Shown: positions 1 to 9,546, counted from the first letter of the stretch. The stretch is 64,000 nt of DNA from Peromyscus leucopus (GCF_004664715.2 NC_051069.1:438001-502000); one strand, 5' to 3'. The notes: generated by a model not told the origin, from the letters alone. A program made the numbers and translations.

Positions 1-194
1 GTGGGAGGAGTGTTGGCGAAATGGGGACGACAATCCCCAGGAGGAAGCATTCTGTAGGAAAGGCAGGAAGGTGAGTGAGCTGGATTCTCACCAAAGCATT
101 CAAGCCTTTCACTAATATTGCCAAGCAATGTGTCTCTAAATACTTTAGTTATATTGTACCTGTAACCTCCTCCTTCTGCCCTAACTCAGGTCAG
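1..194. other. Unique non-coding DNA
   Basis: I see no gene, SINE or other recognisable repeat in this stretch. It precedes an old B2/B3 copy. Confidence 0.5.
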
Positions 195-405
195 GATTTT
201 TTAAATTTAATTTCACTTCATTTTATGTAGGTGGGTGTTTTGCTTGCATGATGTCTATACACCTACTTGTATGCCTAGTGCCCATGGATGTCAGAAAGGA
301 GCATCAGACCCCCTGGATCTGGAGTCACAGAGGGTTGTGAGTCTCTGTGTGGATGCTGGGAATTGAACTCAAGTCCTCTGGAAGAAAGGCCAGTACTCTT
401 ACCCC
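195..405 (-). mobile_element. B2/B3-type SINE relic
   Basis: The reverse strand carries the B2/B3 family signature. On the plus strand this reads as 'tgctgggaattgaactcaag' followed by 'tcctctggaagaa', which is the complement of the B-box region of this tRNA-derived family. The copy is diverged and has no clear tail or target duplication. The open frame running through it (288-548) is a by-product of the SINE. Confidence 0.7.
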
Positions 406-776
406 CTTTGTCTCACTTTCCCCTATTCTCGCCCTCGCAGGAGATCTCGGATCCACATGAAGCAGTCATACTTACAGTATTACTGTTCCTCTGGTTGAAA
501 CCATCCAGTTTCTTCTTTTGGTATTCAGAAGAGTTTCCATTCACTTGAAGTTGTAGACATTTTCTTCCCTCATTCAAAATGGAGAAAATGACTATATTTT
601 GTTAGTTTTAGAATAAACACATGCAAATAAAATGGCTTTGGGTAAAACATGAGTTCATGCAGTGAAATGAGCACTAAGATATGAGTAAATAGACATCCAC
701 TGAAAGGAGCTGAGGACTGGTGGGAAATAGATGTGTAGACCAGTGAATCAGAATTAAGAGTCCACATATAACTTCC
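406..776. other. Unique non-coding DNA
   Basis: This is AT-rich sequence without a recognisable gene or repeat. Confidence 0.4.
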
Positions 777-903
777 AGGCTGGGTGGGATGGCACAGGCC
801 TAAAATTCCAGTACTCAGGAATGGAGGAGTTCAAAGCAAGCCCCTACTACATAATGAGTTTAAGGCTAGCCTAGGCTGTAAGGGATCTTGACTCAAAAAA
901 AGT
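777..903 (+). mobile_element. Old B1 SINE
   Basis: This is a diverged 7SL-derived B1 copy. The 'ggctgggtgggatggcacag' start, the central 'aggctagcctaggctgtaag' and the A-rich end are still visible. Confidence 0.65.
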
Positions 904-907
904 AAAA

Positions 908-1062
908 CAAGGGCAAGGGAGGTGGCCCAGCAGGTAAAGGTACTGTCCTCCAAGGCCTGAGTGTGAATTTTGGAACCCACATGATGGAAAGAAAGGACTA
1001 ATTTCTTTAGGTTATCCTCTGAGCTCCATACATCCACTGTGGTGTGCACACACACTAAATAA
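908..1062 (+). mobile_element. B3-type SINE
   Basis: The tRNA-like head 'aggtggcccagcaggtaaag' is followed by the B3 body ('ttatcctctgagctccata') and a short CA-rich end. It lies directly downstream of the old B1, a common tail-targeted arrangement. Confidence 0.65.
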
Positions 1063-1360
1063 TTTTTCCAAAGGCAGAAAAAAGAAAGTGATCTGGCCGT
1101 TGTTCAAAGTTTAACATATAATTGCCACAAAATTCATCAATTCCTCTACTGTCTGTAAGCGGCACAAGTGCTCACAGATACACATTGGAGAAAGTAGGAA
1201 TATTAATCATTAGGATAGGATATAAATACCTGTTTTCCACCCAGAAAGCTGGGAGTGGATGTTATTAATGACCTGGTGACCTTGGCTATCTGTCCAGCCA
1301 GACTGCATTCAAATCTGCTGTAATGTTCATCCCAGGCTCTCCTCCATTAGACCTTTATGT
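1063..1360. other. Unique non-coding DNA
   Basis: I see no gene or repeat signature here. Confidence 0.4.
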
Positions 1361-1375
1361 TTAGCTTTGTTTCTT

Positions 1376-1488
1376 TTTGTTTTGTTTTGTTTTTCAAGAC
1401 AGGGTTTCTCTGAATAGCCCTGGCTGTCCTGGAACTCACTCTGTAGACCAGGCTGGTCTCAAACTCCCAGAAATCCACTGCTCAGCTT
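1376..1488 (-). mobile_element. B1 SINE, 5'-truncated, with 15-bp target duplication
   Basis: A minus-strand B1 is seen as its complement: a T-rich tail, then 'caagacagggtttctctgaa', 'ctggctgtcctggaactcac' and 'gtagaccaggctggtctcaa'. It ends early, so its 5' third is missing. The identical 15-mer ttagctttgtttctt flanks it at 1361-1375 and 1489-1503, which is a clear L1-style target-site duplication. Confidence 0.9.
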
Positions 1489-1503
1489 TTAGCTTTGTTT
1501 CTT

Positions 1504-1867
1504 AGTCAAAATAACCCATCCTCAGGGGAAAAATCACATGTACTTTATAGCCTGTTGACCTTTACACTATCGCAGTCAGAGACCATAACAGATCCTAGGT
1601 CCTTAAGCTATTGAACCCATTTTCATGGTCACATGTACTTTTGAGTTTAGTTTCAATGTAATTAATTATACCTCCTTGTGCACCAGGGACTCTATTACAC
1701 CAGGAAGCTTTTTTCCAAAATTGTACTGTGTTTAAATATGCTTATAGTAAACTGTCTAGTGTCAGATTCCAGAAGTTTCTGACTCAGAAAGAGCTAAGTC
1801 AGGCTGAACCGAATTTTCTTTCTTACTTTATGTAGATCATTTCCCTGACATCAGAAGAGATTACAAG
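1504..1867. other. Unique non-coding DNA
   Basis: No gene is recognised. The sequence is AT-rich and grades into an old L1 relic at its right end. Confidence 0.4.
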
Positions 1868-2064
1868 GACCCCTGAAATTGGCTACATACTCAAGAAAAA
1901 TGAAATGATGGTGTCTATACCAACATTTGTATGAGAATGTTTCCAGCAGCAGTATTAACTGTGACCAAATCAGAAAGATGTGATGGCCATCACCTGGTGA
2001 CAGATATAAACTGAGATATAGTCATACAATGGAATAATACTTGGCAACAAAAAGAAACAAAGTA
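1868..2064 (+). mobile_element. L1 relic, left half, split by the provirus
   Basis: This stretch resembles the far 3' part of L1 ORF2: 'tcatacaatggaataatac' is the classic 'cycle of Trp-Asn' region of old L1s. It runs straight to the provirus duplication and resumes on the other side at 8401 ('catgctacaacatagatgaa'), which is exactly the next part of the L1 consensus. The provirus therefore inserted into a pre-existing L1. Confidence 0.7.
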
Positions 2065-2070
2065 CTGATA
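2065..2070. repeat. Left target-site duplication of the provirus
   Basis: The hexamer ctgata lies immediately outside the TG of the LTR. It is repeated at 8395-8400 outside the other LTR. Six base pairs is the duplication length usual for class II (beta-type) endogenous retroviruses. Confidence 0.9.
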
Positions 2071-2408
2071 TGTTGCTAGATCCTAACTGCTCCCTCTGAG
2101 AAGGGGGTGAGAAGGCATGGTGTCAATGACACAGACACCAGGAGTCAGTTGAAGGCAAACATCAGACTCATTTATTCAATAATGGGGAAGGTCTTTTATA
2201 CCCTTCTCCCAGCACCCAGGATGTGTCCCAGTCTGGTGGCACAACATGGTCATCCCTCATTGGATGGGCATGATCAGGAACTCTGACAGTGCCTGTTGCT
2301 AGGCCCTCAGGCAGACTCTAGGTCAGCTCATAAGGAAATACATTATGTGCATGCCTGGGCAACTGGTTTGAGCCAATTTCCTTGACCCTATACACCTGTC
2401 CTACTATA
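2071..2408 (-). repeat. 3' LTR of the provirus
   Basis: This is the downstream LTR in the sense of viral transcription. Its complement shows a TATA box at 2194-2200 and an AATAAA poly(A) signal at 2171-2176, both also present in the partner LTR. The inner end at 2408 reads TA instead of the expected TG on the minus strand, a decay mutation. Length matches the 5' LTR exactly at 338 bp. Confidence 0.92.
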
Positions 2409-2410
2409 TA

Positions 2411-2421
2411 TCCACCCTTTT
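2411..2421 (-). promoter_or_regulatory. Polypurine tract of the provirus
   Basis: On the minus strand this reads AAAAGGGTGGA just before the 3' LTR. That is where a retrovirus primes plus-strand DNA synthesis. It is short and may be decayed. Confidence 0.6.
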
Positions 2422-3022
2422 ATTTTATTACATGGGCTCTCAGCATGGGAGTCAGAGTTCTTTGCTCTGGCCTTGTTGATCCAGCCTCAGGGAGTCTCAG
2501 CAACTGGATTGTAGCCTGTCTCAGGTTGATTTGCCAAACAAGGTCTTGCCCGTCATTGACCATCAGCCCTTGAAGAGTGTTCATCCCTGGGGAGTCACCC
2601 CTGGTGGGGAGGATCAGGCAGTAGCCTTTTGAATTTCAGAAAGCCATACATACACAACCTCCTGTGAAGGGCTATAAATTGGATGCTAAGAGCCATTAAC
2701 ACCTGTAGAGTCACCTTAGTGGCCATGTGTTGTTGCTGGATGTGTTATAGGAGACACTTAAAAAGGAGAAAGATTAAAAGCACCACCCTGCCAATCAAAC
2801 ATAAGTGAAAATCTAGGAGGGATCAAACAGCCTCTTTATATCATGCCAAACCTTTTCAAAAAGTAAAGTCAAAGGTCATAACCTCTGCCCTTTTCTTATT
2901 TAATTGGAAAATTTTGTGTGTTAGCCATAATGAATAATATAGAAACTTAGCTGACTGTGGGACCTTAATATACTTAGGTAGCTCCCAGCCTCCTAAACTA
3001 ATGTTCCTCATCTCAAAAGGCA
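2422..3022 (-). other. Proviral 3' region between pol and the 3' LTR
   Basis: About 600 bp separates the end of integrase from the 3' LTR, far less than a complete env needs. The minus strand shows short open runs with hydrophobic stretches (for example around 2770-2830) broken by stops. I do not recognise a surface or transmembrane domain with confidence. It may be the shrunken remainder of env or an unrelated 3' segment. Confidence 0.5.
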
Positions 3023-3106
3023 TCATACAAAATGAGGAAAAGTGAGGGTCCACATGTCTTCAGCCTTTAGAGGGGCAATGAGAACAAGAAAGGGGAGTAT
3101 ATACAT
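3023..3106 (-). pseudogene. Possible env start: short signal-peptide-like reading frame
   Basis: A 27-codon frame begins with ATG at 3106-3104, and that ATG overlaps the integrase stop as TAATG. Its first dozen residues are strongly hydrophobic (MYILPFLVLIAPLKA), followed by acidic ED, which looks like a secretory signal peptide. It then meets TGA at 3025-3023. Position directly after pol is where env begins in betaretroviruses. I infer an env relic, but nothing downstream confirms it. Confidence 0.4.
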
Positions 3107-5833
3107 TACCCATCCTGGGTTATTTCCTCTTTGGTAGAAGCAGGCTGATCTGTGGCCAGGCATACATCTCTTGTTGGGACCCATATTGGTTTAGTGGCAC
3201 TCTGAGGAAAAACATAAGCATACTCTTTTCCACTGATTAGCAGGAGGGCTGGTGGCTGCCACTGGAGGGAAATAGGATCTCTGCATCTCATCGGGGGCAG
3301 GGGTGTGTTCTTTGGCAGAAATGCCCAGTGCTTATAGCCAGGCTGAGCCCCTTGTAATCAAAACTGAGAAAGTTCATATGGAAAAGGACCCCTGTTAAGG
3401 CCAAATGAGGATGTCTCCTATTCTCTGGCAAGATAGTCCTTGTTAAGAGCTCCTTAAGAACTCTGTTGGTCCTCTCCACAATGGCTTGTCCCTATGAATT
3501 GTAGGGGATGACAGTGGTATGGGAAATCTTCCAGGACCCAAGAAAGTCATTGAATTGTTGAGAGGCATAAGCAGGGCCATTGTCAGTCTTAAGTGATCAA
3601 GGTACCCCCATAACTACCATGGCTGACTTAAGGGCCTTTATAGCATTGGCAGCTTCTCCCCAGAAAGGGTGAGGGCATAAACAAAGGAGGAACAGGTATC
3701 TATTATCACATGAACATATTTAAGATTGCCAAAGGGGGCATGCTGTGTGACATCCATCTGCCAGATGATGTTAGGCAACAAGCCTGGGGGATTAACCCCT
3801 GCATGTTGAAGAGATCCTAAGGGGGCAGAGGAGCGCAAGTGGCACATGCCTGGACAAATGGTTGCATTGGGAAACTGGTAATTCTTTTTTTTTTTTTTTT
3901 TTTAAGATTTATTTATTTATTATGTATACAGCATGTCTGTCTGCAGGCCAGAAGAGGGCACCGATCTCGTTACAGATGGTTGTGAGCCACCATGTGGTTG
4001 TTGGGAATTGAACTCAGGACCTCTGGAGGAGCAGTCAGTGCTCTTAACCTCTGAGCCATCTCTCCAGCCCGGAAACTGGTAATTCTGCAAGAAGTCTGTG
4101 TAAATTCTGTGGAGATTGATGGAATTGCTGGTGAAGAGCCCTGGTTTGCTCTAGGAGATCCATATTGGCTGCTAATATGATGGTGTCTGTGACCTCATTT
4201 CCTCGAGCTAATATTCCGGATAATTGGGAGTGAGATCTAATATGTGACAGGTACCAATGCTCAGTCCTCTGGTTTAGGACATCTTGTATGAACACCATGG
4301 TGCTGGCGATGGGGGTCAGTGAGTCTTTGACTCAAGAAAAGGCCAGCACATGAACTGCCTGTACAGTGTACTGGCTCAGAAAAAAAATATTAATGGACTT
4401 GGTCTGGCACTCCACTAGAACCTTGAGGAGGGCCAATAGCTCACCCAAATGAACAAAACCAGGGTTAGGAATAACAGCCAGGACACTGGATAAGAATTCC
4501 ATGTCTGTTTTTATTGGAATCTGAAAAGGCCAGGGTGGTGTGAGGGATGGGAGTGAAGGAGGGGACTGCCTGGGACTGTGTCTATATTGGAAGTGTGGGG
4601 AGTTCTGCTAAGACCTTGGTTTTTGGCAAATGATTGCCAATAGTTCCTGTGAATCCTGCAACCATTTCCTGGAATGAGATAAAATCTGCCCAGAGGGACT
4701 GGGTATTCTTTAAAGAAAAGGAGAAGACAAGCTTATCTGGCTCTCATCCATATGTTCTCTGTGCCAGCATCCGTGCCTTAAGGCCAAGTTGGAAGGATTG
4801 GTCAAACTTAGAGGTGACCTTGTGCAGGTCAGAATGTGCTTGATGTATCCGTAGAAGGGGCCCAGATTGCCATAACACTCCCAGGAATCCCCTGGGTGTC
4901 CAGAGGATCATTGCCAATAAGGGTCTTTGGGGATCATGGTGTTAAGGCTGGAGGTGGCTACAATGGCCAAAACCTTTGGTAGGAAATCTTTAGCTTCTCA
5001 GATAAGTCTAACCTTAGTGGAAGGACAGGTGAGACCCTCCAACAGTGAAAAGAGGTGTCTCATCTCTTGGTCAGGGATGAGTAAGAAAGGTTTAAGCCAA
5101 TTAACTGTGCCACACAATTTTTGTAGTTCTGATAGTAGGTACAATTCCTTCATTTCCAATTTAAGAGAAAGGGGGCAAACCTGCTTAGCAATGGGAAATC
5201 CTAAAAAGGCAAAAGGGGGTACCACTTGGACCCTCTCTGGAGCCACCATCAGATGTAATGATGCAAGATCTTCTAATATTCTCTTGGCAGTCTTTTGCAG
5301 ATAGGCTGCATCTGGGTGTTTCAGGAGGAGATCATCCATATAATGGATCAAAAGAACATCCCTGGGGACATTGACCAAAGCTTGAGAAACATAACTGGCA
5401 AATAGTAGGGTTATTCTTCATTCCTTGAGTGAAAAACAGTTCATTGATATCTCTTAGCTGGTTTATGCATATTAGGTTCCCACACACTAAAGGCAAAATG
5501 ATCTTGATCCTATGAGGCCAGAGGAATTTGAAAAAAGCAATCTTTAATATCTAAAACTAATATAAAATAAGATGGAGGAATAGTGCTATAATGGAGGAGG
5601 CCTGGCTGTGTAGACCCCATTTTTTCCATTAGACCATTAACTACACAAAGATCCTGCAGGAGGCAGTAGCATTCCAAATTCTTGGGGATAATAAATATAG
5701 GGGCATTGTGTTTATGTGTGGACGGTTCTGTGTGCCCCATCTTTAGCTGTTCTGCAACTAATTCCTTTGGGATTGACATCTTGGGTTCAATATAGGTCAC
5801 TGTTCCACCCATACTTCTTGATCCAAGAGCCAC
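3106..5833 (-). pseudogene. pol remnant (reverse transcriptase, RNase H, integrase)
   Basis: Order on the minus strand is RT, RNase H, integrase. RT block A is visible as LVLDIKDCFF near 5530-5560, and the catalytic YMDD is at 5331-5342. The RNase H end ([20 protein letters not shown]) lies near 4180-4250. The integrase zinc-binding His pair (ALHQQFHQ) lies near 4120. The integrase core follows, with the first Asp in WQMDVT near 3754, the second active-site segment ([12 protein letters not shown]) near 3550-3590 and the Glu in VERTNRV near 3475. The integrase C-terminal part (ISLQWQPPALLL) ends at 3106. Frames change repeatedly: between 5510 and 5378, in the RNase H region, across the B2, and near 3480, where a TAG lies just before VERTN. 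The gene cannot make a full enzyme. Confidence 0.9.
3886..4070 (-). mobile_element. B2 SINE inserted in the provirus integrase
   Basis: A nearly intact B2 lies on the minus strand: a poly(T) run at its left edge, then 'gatttatttatttattatg', and the head 'gagccatctctccagccc' at the right. It is flanked by the 16-bp direct repeat ggaaactggtaattct at 3870-3885 and 4071-4086. It sits between the integrase His pair and the rest of the zinc-binding domain. It must be younger than the provirus. Confidence 0.95.
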
Positions 5834-6116
5834 ATCAATAGAATAGGGTTAGGGGGCTAGATTGTGGTGGATCTTATGGGGACAGTGGCCCTTAGAATTG
5901 GAGGTGTGGATCTCATGCAGGGTCGCAGACTGCAAGACCCATCTTTTCATGGACCTCAATGTCATCAAAAAAGGCCTTGTCATCTGTAGTTAGGACAACA
6001 CCCATATCCTCCTAAATATCTCTGCCCCACAGGTTCCTAGGTACAGTGGAAATGATAGGGTGAAGGGCTCCCCGATTGCCATCAAGGTCCTTCCAATGGA
6101 CCGGACGGGTGGTCAT

Positions 6117-6419
6117 CTAAGAATCTTGTTGGCCTCCCACACCACTGATGGGGGAAGCAGGTTTAAACTTCCAGTGAGGGAAGTGAAGTGCCTCAGTCTC
6201 AGCTAAAATGATGGTGTCTGCACCTGTGTCAACCAAGCCTTTGACAGCTTGTCCATCAAGATAGATGGTCAGCATTGGGAAGTGAGGAAAAATGGGCATT
6301 GTCCAATAGATTTTTGGATTACCAGAGCCTCCTCTTATGGGTGGGGCTGAGGAGCACTCCCTCCTGGAGTTTAAAGGGGCTGGTGTTCTGGCAAACTGTG
6401 ACCTGCAATCCTTGCCCAA
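6117..6419 (-). pseudogene. pro remnant (retroviral aspartic protease)
   Basis: The frame contains the catalytic motif GLVDTGADTIIL at about 6212-6240, typical of the dimeric retroviral protease that would cleave Gag and Gag-Pol. The downstream part ends prematurely at 6117 after SGVGGQQDS, where the family normally continues through its second half. It overlaps the end of gag by about 49 bases in the minus-one frame, as in betaretroviruses. I see no dUTPase domain upstream of the protease. The frame opens at TTG, not ATG, so its left end is not a true start. Confidence 0.88.
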
Positions 6420-7560
6420 TGAAATCCTTTATTGCATCTGGGGCATCCGGTCCTTGGTTTTGCCTGGGGGCAGTCACACCACAAATGGCCTGGTTTGCCA
6501 CATCCCCAGCAAGTTCTGTCTACCTGGGGACCATTGGGGGTGTCATCAGCAAGCTGCCTGCCAGGGAGGAGAGCATCCAGGGAGGCAGTAAGAGCAGCAA
6601 TAGGAGCGGTGCTGGGGTCAAGATCTCTGGTCGCCTGAACCCATTTGTGTATGTCCTCATTTCGCATGGCTGCGACTGCATTATGGGTTTGGGTGTTGAG
6701 CCCCTCCCAGGTCAGCTGTTTAATCAACATATCTCTAGTGGGGCCCGCATCTACTCTGCACTCGCCTGCCTCATTGACAGGCCAGGAAGTCAATGAAGAA
6801 CCCCCCTGGCTGTTGGATGAGATTGTGAAAGTAAGCTGAGGGGTCCCAGCGAGTACAGGCTCTGAGGGCCTTGAGGGCCAGGTCCAAGACCTGTTCAAAA
6901 TAGGCATTCAAGCCAGTCTGTGTCTGGTGCACAGGATGGACATATTCCCCACACCCTGTGAGCATATCATGGGTTACCAGGATGTTAAGTAAGTTGTCCA
7001 TCCCGGCCTGGGATTCTGCCTGATCATCATAGGCTGATCTCCAACTGAGAAAGACTGCAGGCTCCAACACAGCTTTAAGAATGTGGTACCAATCGAAATA
7101 AGTTTGTAACTGCATGGACCATTGAGCAAGAACCTGCTGAAAGTAGGGGGAATCTGGGCCTGACTCATTGGCTGCCTTCCGGATGAGGGAGGGTTCAGCT
7201 ATGGGGGTGGGAATCCAGGGCTGGGCATCAGCATTTGGGCCCATATTGACTGCAAAGGCTTCTATTGGTCTATGGACTGAACGTGGCACAGGCTGTGAGG
7301 ATTATAAGATGCCTGGCGCCGTGGGAGAGTAGCCACCTCTGGAGGCAGGCAGGTACCGGGATAGATTGCCCCAAGAATACTGCAGCAGAGGCATAGCCAC
7401 CCATGGTGATGGAGCAGAGGGGCGGGGCAGCACATGACTTATTGACAGCTGCCTTCTCCTTGACAGATTTCGCAGGGCCCAAACTGTCTGTCTCCTCCTC
7501 ATCGGATACTGTAGAGATATCTGACATGGAAATGGTGGGGGTGATGAAAAGATTACACAT
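6371..7560 (-). pseudogene. gag remnant (capsid and nucleocapsid)
   Basis: Gag is spread over three frames. An N-terminal piece (7560-7270) is rich in Ser and Glu and resembles the linker region before capsid. A middle piece (7289-6771) is capsid, ending in a degenerate major homology region (LIQQPGGFFIDFL, near 6780-6820). A third piece (6907-6371) holds the capsid C-terminus and nucleocapsid. CCHC box 1 is intact (CWGCGKPGHLWCDC, 6470-6511). Box 2 has Cys, Cys and His, but its last Cys falls in the neighbouring frame, so a one-base lesion lies just before 6419. No convincing full matrix domain is visible upstream, so the 5' part is probably shortened. Confidence 0.88.
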
Positions 7561-7617
7561 CTTTTAGAGGGAAACAGCAAGCAAACAACAGTCAGAGAGA
7601 TGACAGCCAACAGGGGT

Positions 7618-8036
7618 TGAAGTTTGTATCGGACCCCTATGTCTTGTGCTTAGTGGGAGATGTGCTTAGTGGGGGACTTCTGTGGCTTTTTAGGCCACGC
7701 CTGTATGCCCACATGGTATCTCTGGCCGAAGGTTGGCGTTTGGGAGCTGAGCCTTGGTTCTGCCTCTTTGGAGGTCAACCCTTATGTGGAGGTGCTGGGC
7801 AAACCAAAACAGAAAAAATATGCCTTCCTAACAGGACAGGCAGACAAACATGACAGACAACACAAAAGAAGGAAAGAAGTGGGGGTCCCAATGCTTACCT
7901 GCCAGAGGGACCAAAAGAAACAACACTGTGGGGGCCTTCTCACCGAAACACACTGTCTTGGGGGTGCCGTCAAACACTGTGAGCGAAGGGAGGGAGAAGA
8001 TCAGAATCTGCACCAAGAAAGAGAAAATAACAGAAG
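7618..8036 (-). other. Proviral 5' leader
   Basis: About 420 bp lies between the primer-binding site and the first recognisable gag piece. A leader with packaging and splice-donor signals is expected here. I see no open coding domain, and part of matrix could be lost in it. The overlapping open frames on both strands (7617-8272) are not recognisable proteins. Confidence 0.6.
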
Positions 8037-8054
8037 TCCCACATCCAGGCACCA
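8037..8054 (-). promoter_or_regulatory. Primer-binding site of the provirus
   Basis: Two bases inside the 5' LTR the minus strand reads TGGTGCCTGGATGTGGGA. It starts with TGG, the complement of a tRNA CCA end. It best resembles a decayed tRNA-Lys1,2 site with CpG-type C-to-T changes and one extra base. The tRNA assignment is inference. Confidence 0.6.
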
Positions 8055-8056
8055 GA

Positions 8057-8394
8057 TGTTGCTGGATCCTAATAGCTCCCTTGGGGGAGGGGGTGAGAAA
8101 GCATGGTGTCGATGACACAGACACTAGGAGTCAGCTGAAGGCAAACAGCAGACTCATTTATTCAATAATGGGGAAGGCCTTATATACCTTCCTCCCAGCA
8201 TCCAGGCTGTGTCCCAGTCTGATGACATTGCATGGTTGTCCCTCATTGACTGGGCACAATCAAGAACTCTGAAGGCACCTGTTGCTAGGCCCTCAGGCAG
8301 ACTCCAGGTTGGCTCATAAGGAAGTATGTTATGTGCATGCCTGGGCAACTGGTTTGAGCCAATATTCTAGACCCTATACGCCTGTCCTAATACA
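8057..8394 (-). repeat. 5' LTR of the provirus
   Basis: This 338-bp LTR starts TG and ends CA. On the minus strand it carries a TATA box (TATATAA, 8180-8186) followed closely by AATAAA (8157-8162), so promoter and poly(A) signal are very near one another. It would drive transcription leftward through gag and pol. The outer flank is ctgata (8395-8400). Confidence 0.93.
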
Positions 8395-8400
8395 CTGATA

Positions 8401-8452
8401 CATGCTACAACATAGATGAACATTAATTGAAAAGGGTAACTGAAAATGGTGG
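8401..8452 (+). mobile_element. L1 relic, right half
   Basis: This continues the L1 relic that stops at 2064 ('ctacaacatagatgaacatt'). Together the two halves give an uninterrupted L1 3' segment once the provirus and one duplication copy are removed. Confidence 0.65.
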
Positions 8453-8472
8453 GGCCAGGGATATTTCTGTTT

Positions 8473-8515
<43 letters not shown>

Positions 8516-8516
8516 T
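8473..8516 (+). repeat. (TTTA)n microsatellite
   Basis: About eleven tandem copies of the tetramer are present with no interruption. Confidence 0.95.
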
Positions 8517-8974
8517 GTTTTTCCAAATACATAGTAGTAAACATACATCAATTTTTCTTCTATATAAAATAATTCCAAGATGCGAAATAAAGAACTTGTC
8601 TGAACACAACATTTTCTTTGCTTAGAGACAAACTGGAATGAGAAAAAAATTATCTGGATGAACACATAGCTAATTGTAATGGTTAATGTTATATATTAAT
8701 TTGGCTAAGACACTCCATTGGTCTTACCATGTTCCCCACCATCCTGAAACAGTGGACCTCACAGAACAATGGACTGGCCTTTTGACAACAGTTACAGTGC
8801 TAATTGGGTGGCAGTAGCCTGGAGGGCTGGGGTGAGGCTATCCAGAAGGCTTTGAATCAGTGTCCAATACATGATATAATTTCTCTCATAGCCAGGATTC
8901 ATAGGTCCAGGAATCAAGGGGTGGGAAGGGGAAGGGTTCTATTGTTACCTCTAGTGACCCACTGGGAAACATAA
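8517..8974. other. Unique non-coding DNA
   Basis: No gene or definite repeat is recognised. The right part may belong to an old LTR element, but the match is too weak to call. Confidence 0.4.
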
Positions 8975-9335
8975 GCTCATGGATTTGAATGCTTAATCAC
9001 TAGGGAGTAGGAACTGTTTGAAAGGATTAGAAGGATTAGGAGGTGTAGTCCTGTTGAAGGAAGTGTGTCCCTGGGGGTGGGATTTGAGGTTACAAAGGCC
9101 TATGTCAGGCTCAGTCACTTTCTTTCTTCCTGCTGCCTGCATATCAGGATGTAGAACTCTCAGCTCCTTCTCCAGCACCATATCTATCTGCCTGTGTGCC
9201 ACCATGCTCCCCACCATAATGATAATGAACTAACTTCTGAAACTGTAAGCAAGCCCCCAATTAAATGCTTTCTTTTATAAGAGTTGCCTTGGTCATGGTG
9301 TCTCTTCACAGCAATAAAAGTGACTATGACAGTTT
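8975..9335 (+). repeat. MaLR-like LTR, copy 1
   Basis: This resembles rodent MaLR LTRs in layout: 'gaaggattaggaggtgtagt' in the middle, then 'tgaaactgtaagcaagccc', 'ccttggtcatggtgtctctt' and 'cacagcaataaaagtgacta' at the end. Two more diverged copies lie at 15755-16225 and 33345-33715. Family assignment is tentative. Confidence 0.6.
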
Positions 9336-9363
9336 CTGTCGTATTTTAAGAATGTGTTTGTGC

Positions 9364-9497
9364 TGGTGCACGCCTTTAATCCCAGCACTCGGGAGGCAGA
9401 GGCAGGTGGATCTCTGTGAGTTCGAGGCCAGCCTGGGCTACCAAGTGAGTTCCAGGAAAGGCGCAAAGCTACACAGAGAAACCCTGTCTCGAAAAAC

Positions 9498-9543
<46 letters not shown>
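9364..9543 (+). mobile_element. Young B1 SINE with long poly(A)
   Basis: This B1 has an intact body and a pure A tail of roughly 45 bases. The 15-bp duplication agaatgtgtttgtgc flanks it at 9349-9363 and 9544-9558. The low divergence and long tail mark it as one of the youngest insertions here. The first bases of the head ('gccgggcgg') are missing. Confidence 0.95.

Positions 9544-9546
<3 letters not shown>

Larger units (their letters stand above)
2071..8394 (-). mobile_element. Class II (ERVK/IAP-like) endogenous retrovirus, complete but defective
   Basis: This is a full provirus of 6324 bp with two 338-bp LTRs, a primer-binding site, gag, pro and pol in order, a purine tract and a 6-bp target duplication (ctgata). 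All coding runs on the minus strand. The class is read from the protease DTGAD motif, the YMDD reverse transcriptase, a nucleocapsid with two CCHC boxes and the 6-bp duplication. By hand I count about 46 differences between the two LTRs, roughly 86 percent identity, so the insertion is old. Every gene carries frameshifts or stops. A B2 SINE interrupts integrase, and a full env is absent. Rodent families such as MYSERV are possible matches, but I cannot assign the family without a library search. Confidence 0.93.

Noticed and set aside
4634..5304. Plus-strand frames of 69 and 125 codons
   Set aside because: They are antisense to the proviral pol, where the minus strand shows clear RT and RNase H motifs.
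6371..6382. CCCTTTAAAC-type sequence near the gag stop as a minus-one slippery site
   Set aside because: It contains two words that resemble slippery heptamers, but the gag codons are CAG CCC CTT TAA, so neither heptamer is in the required phase.
6275..6839. Plus-strand frames up to 173 codons
   Set aside because: They are antisense to gag and pro, which have recognisable motifs on the minus strand.
7660..8272. Plus-strand frames of 140 and 151 codons across the proviral leader and LTR
   Set aside because: They cross the LTR boundary, have no domain, and lie antisense to viral transcription.
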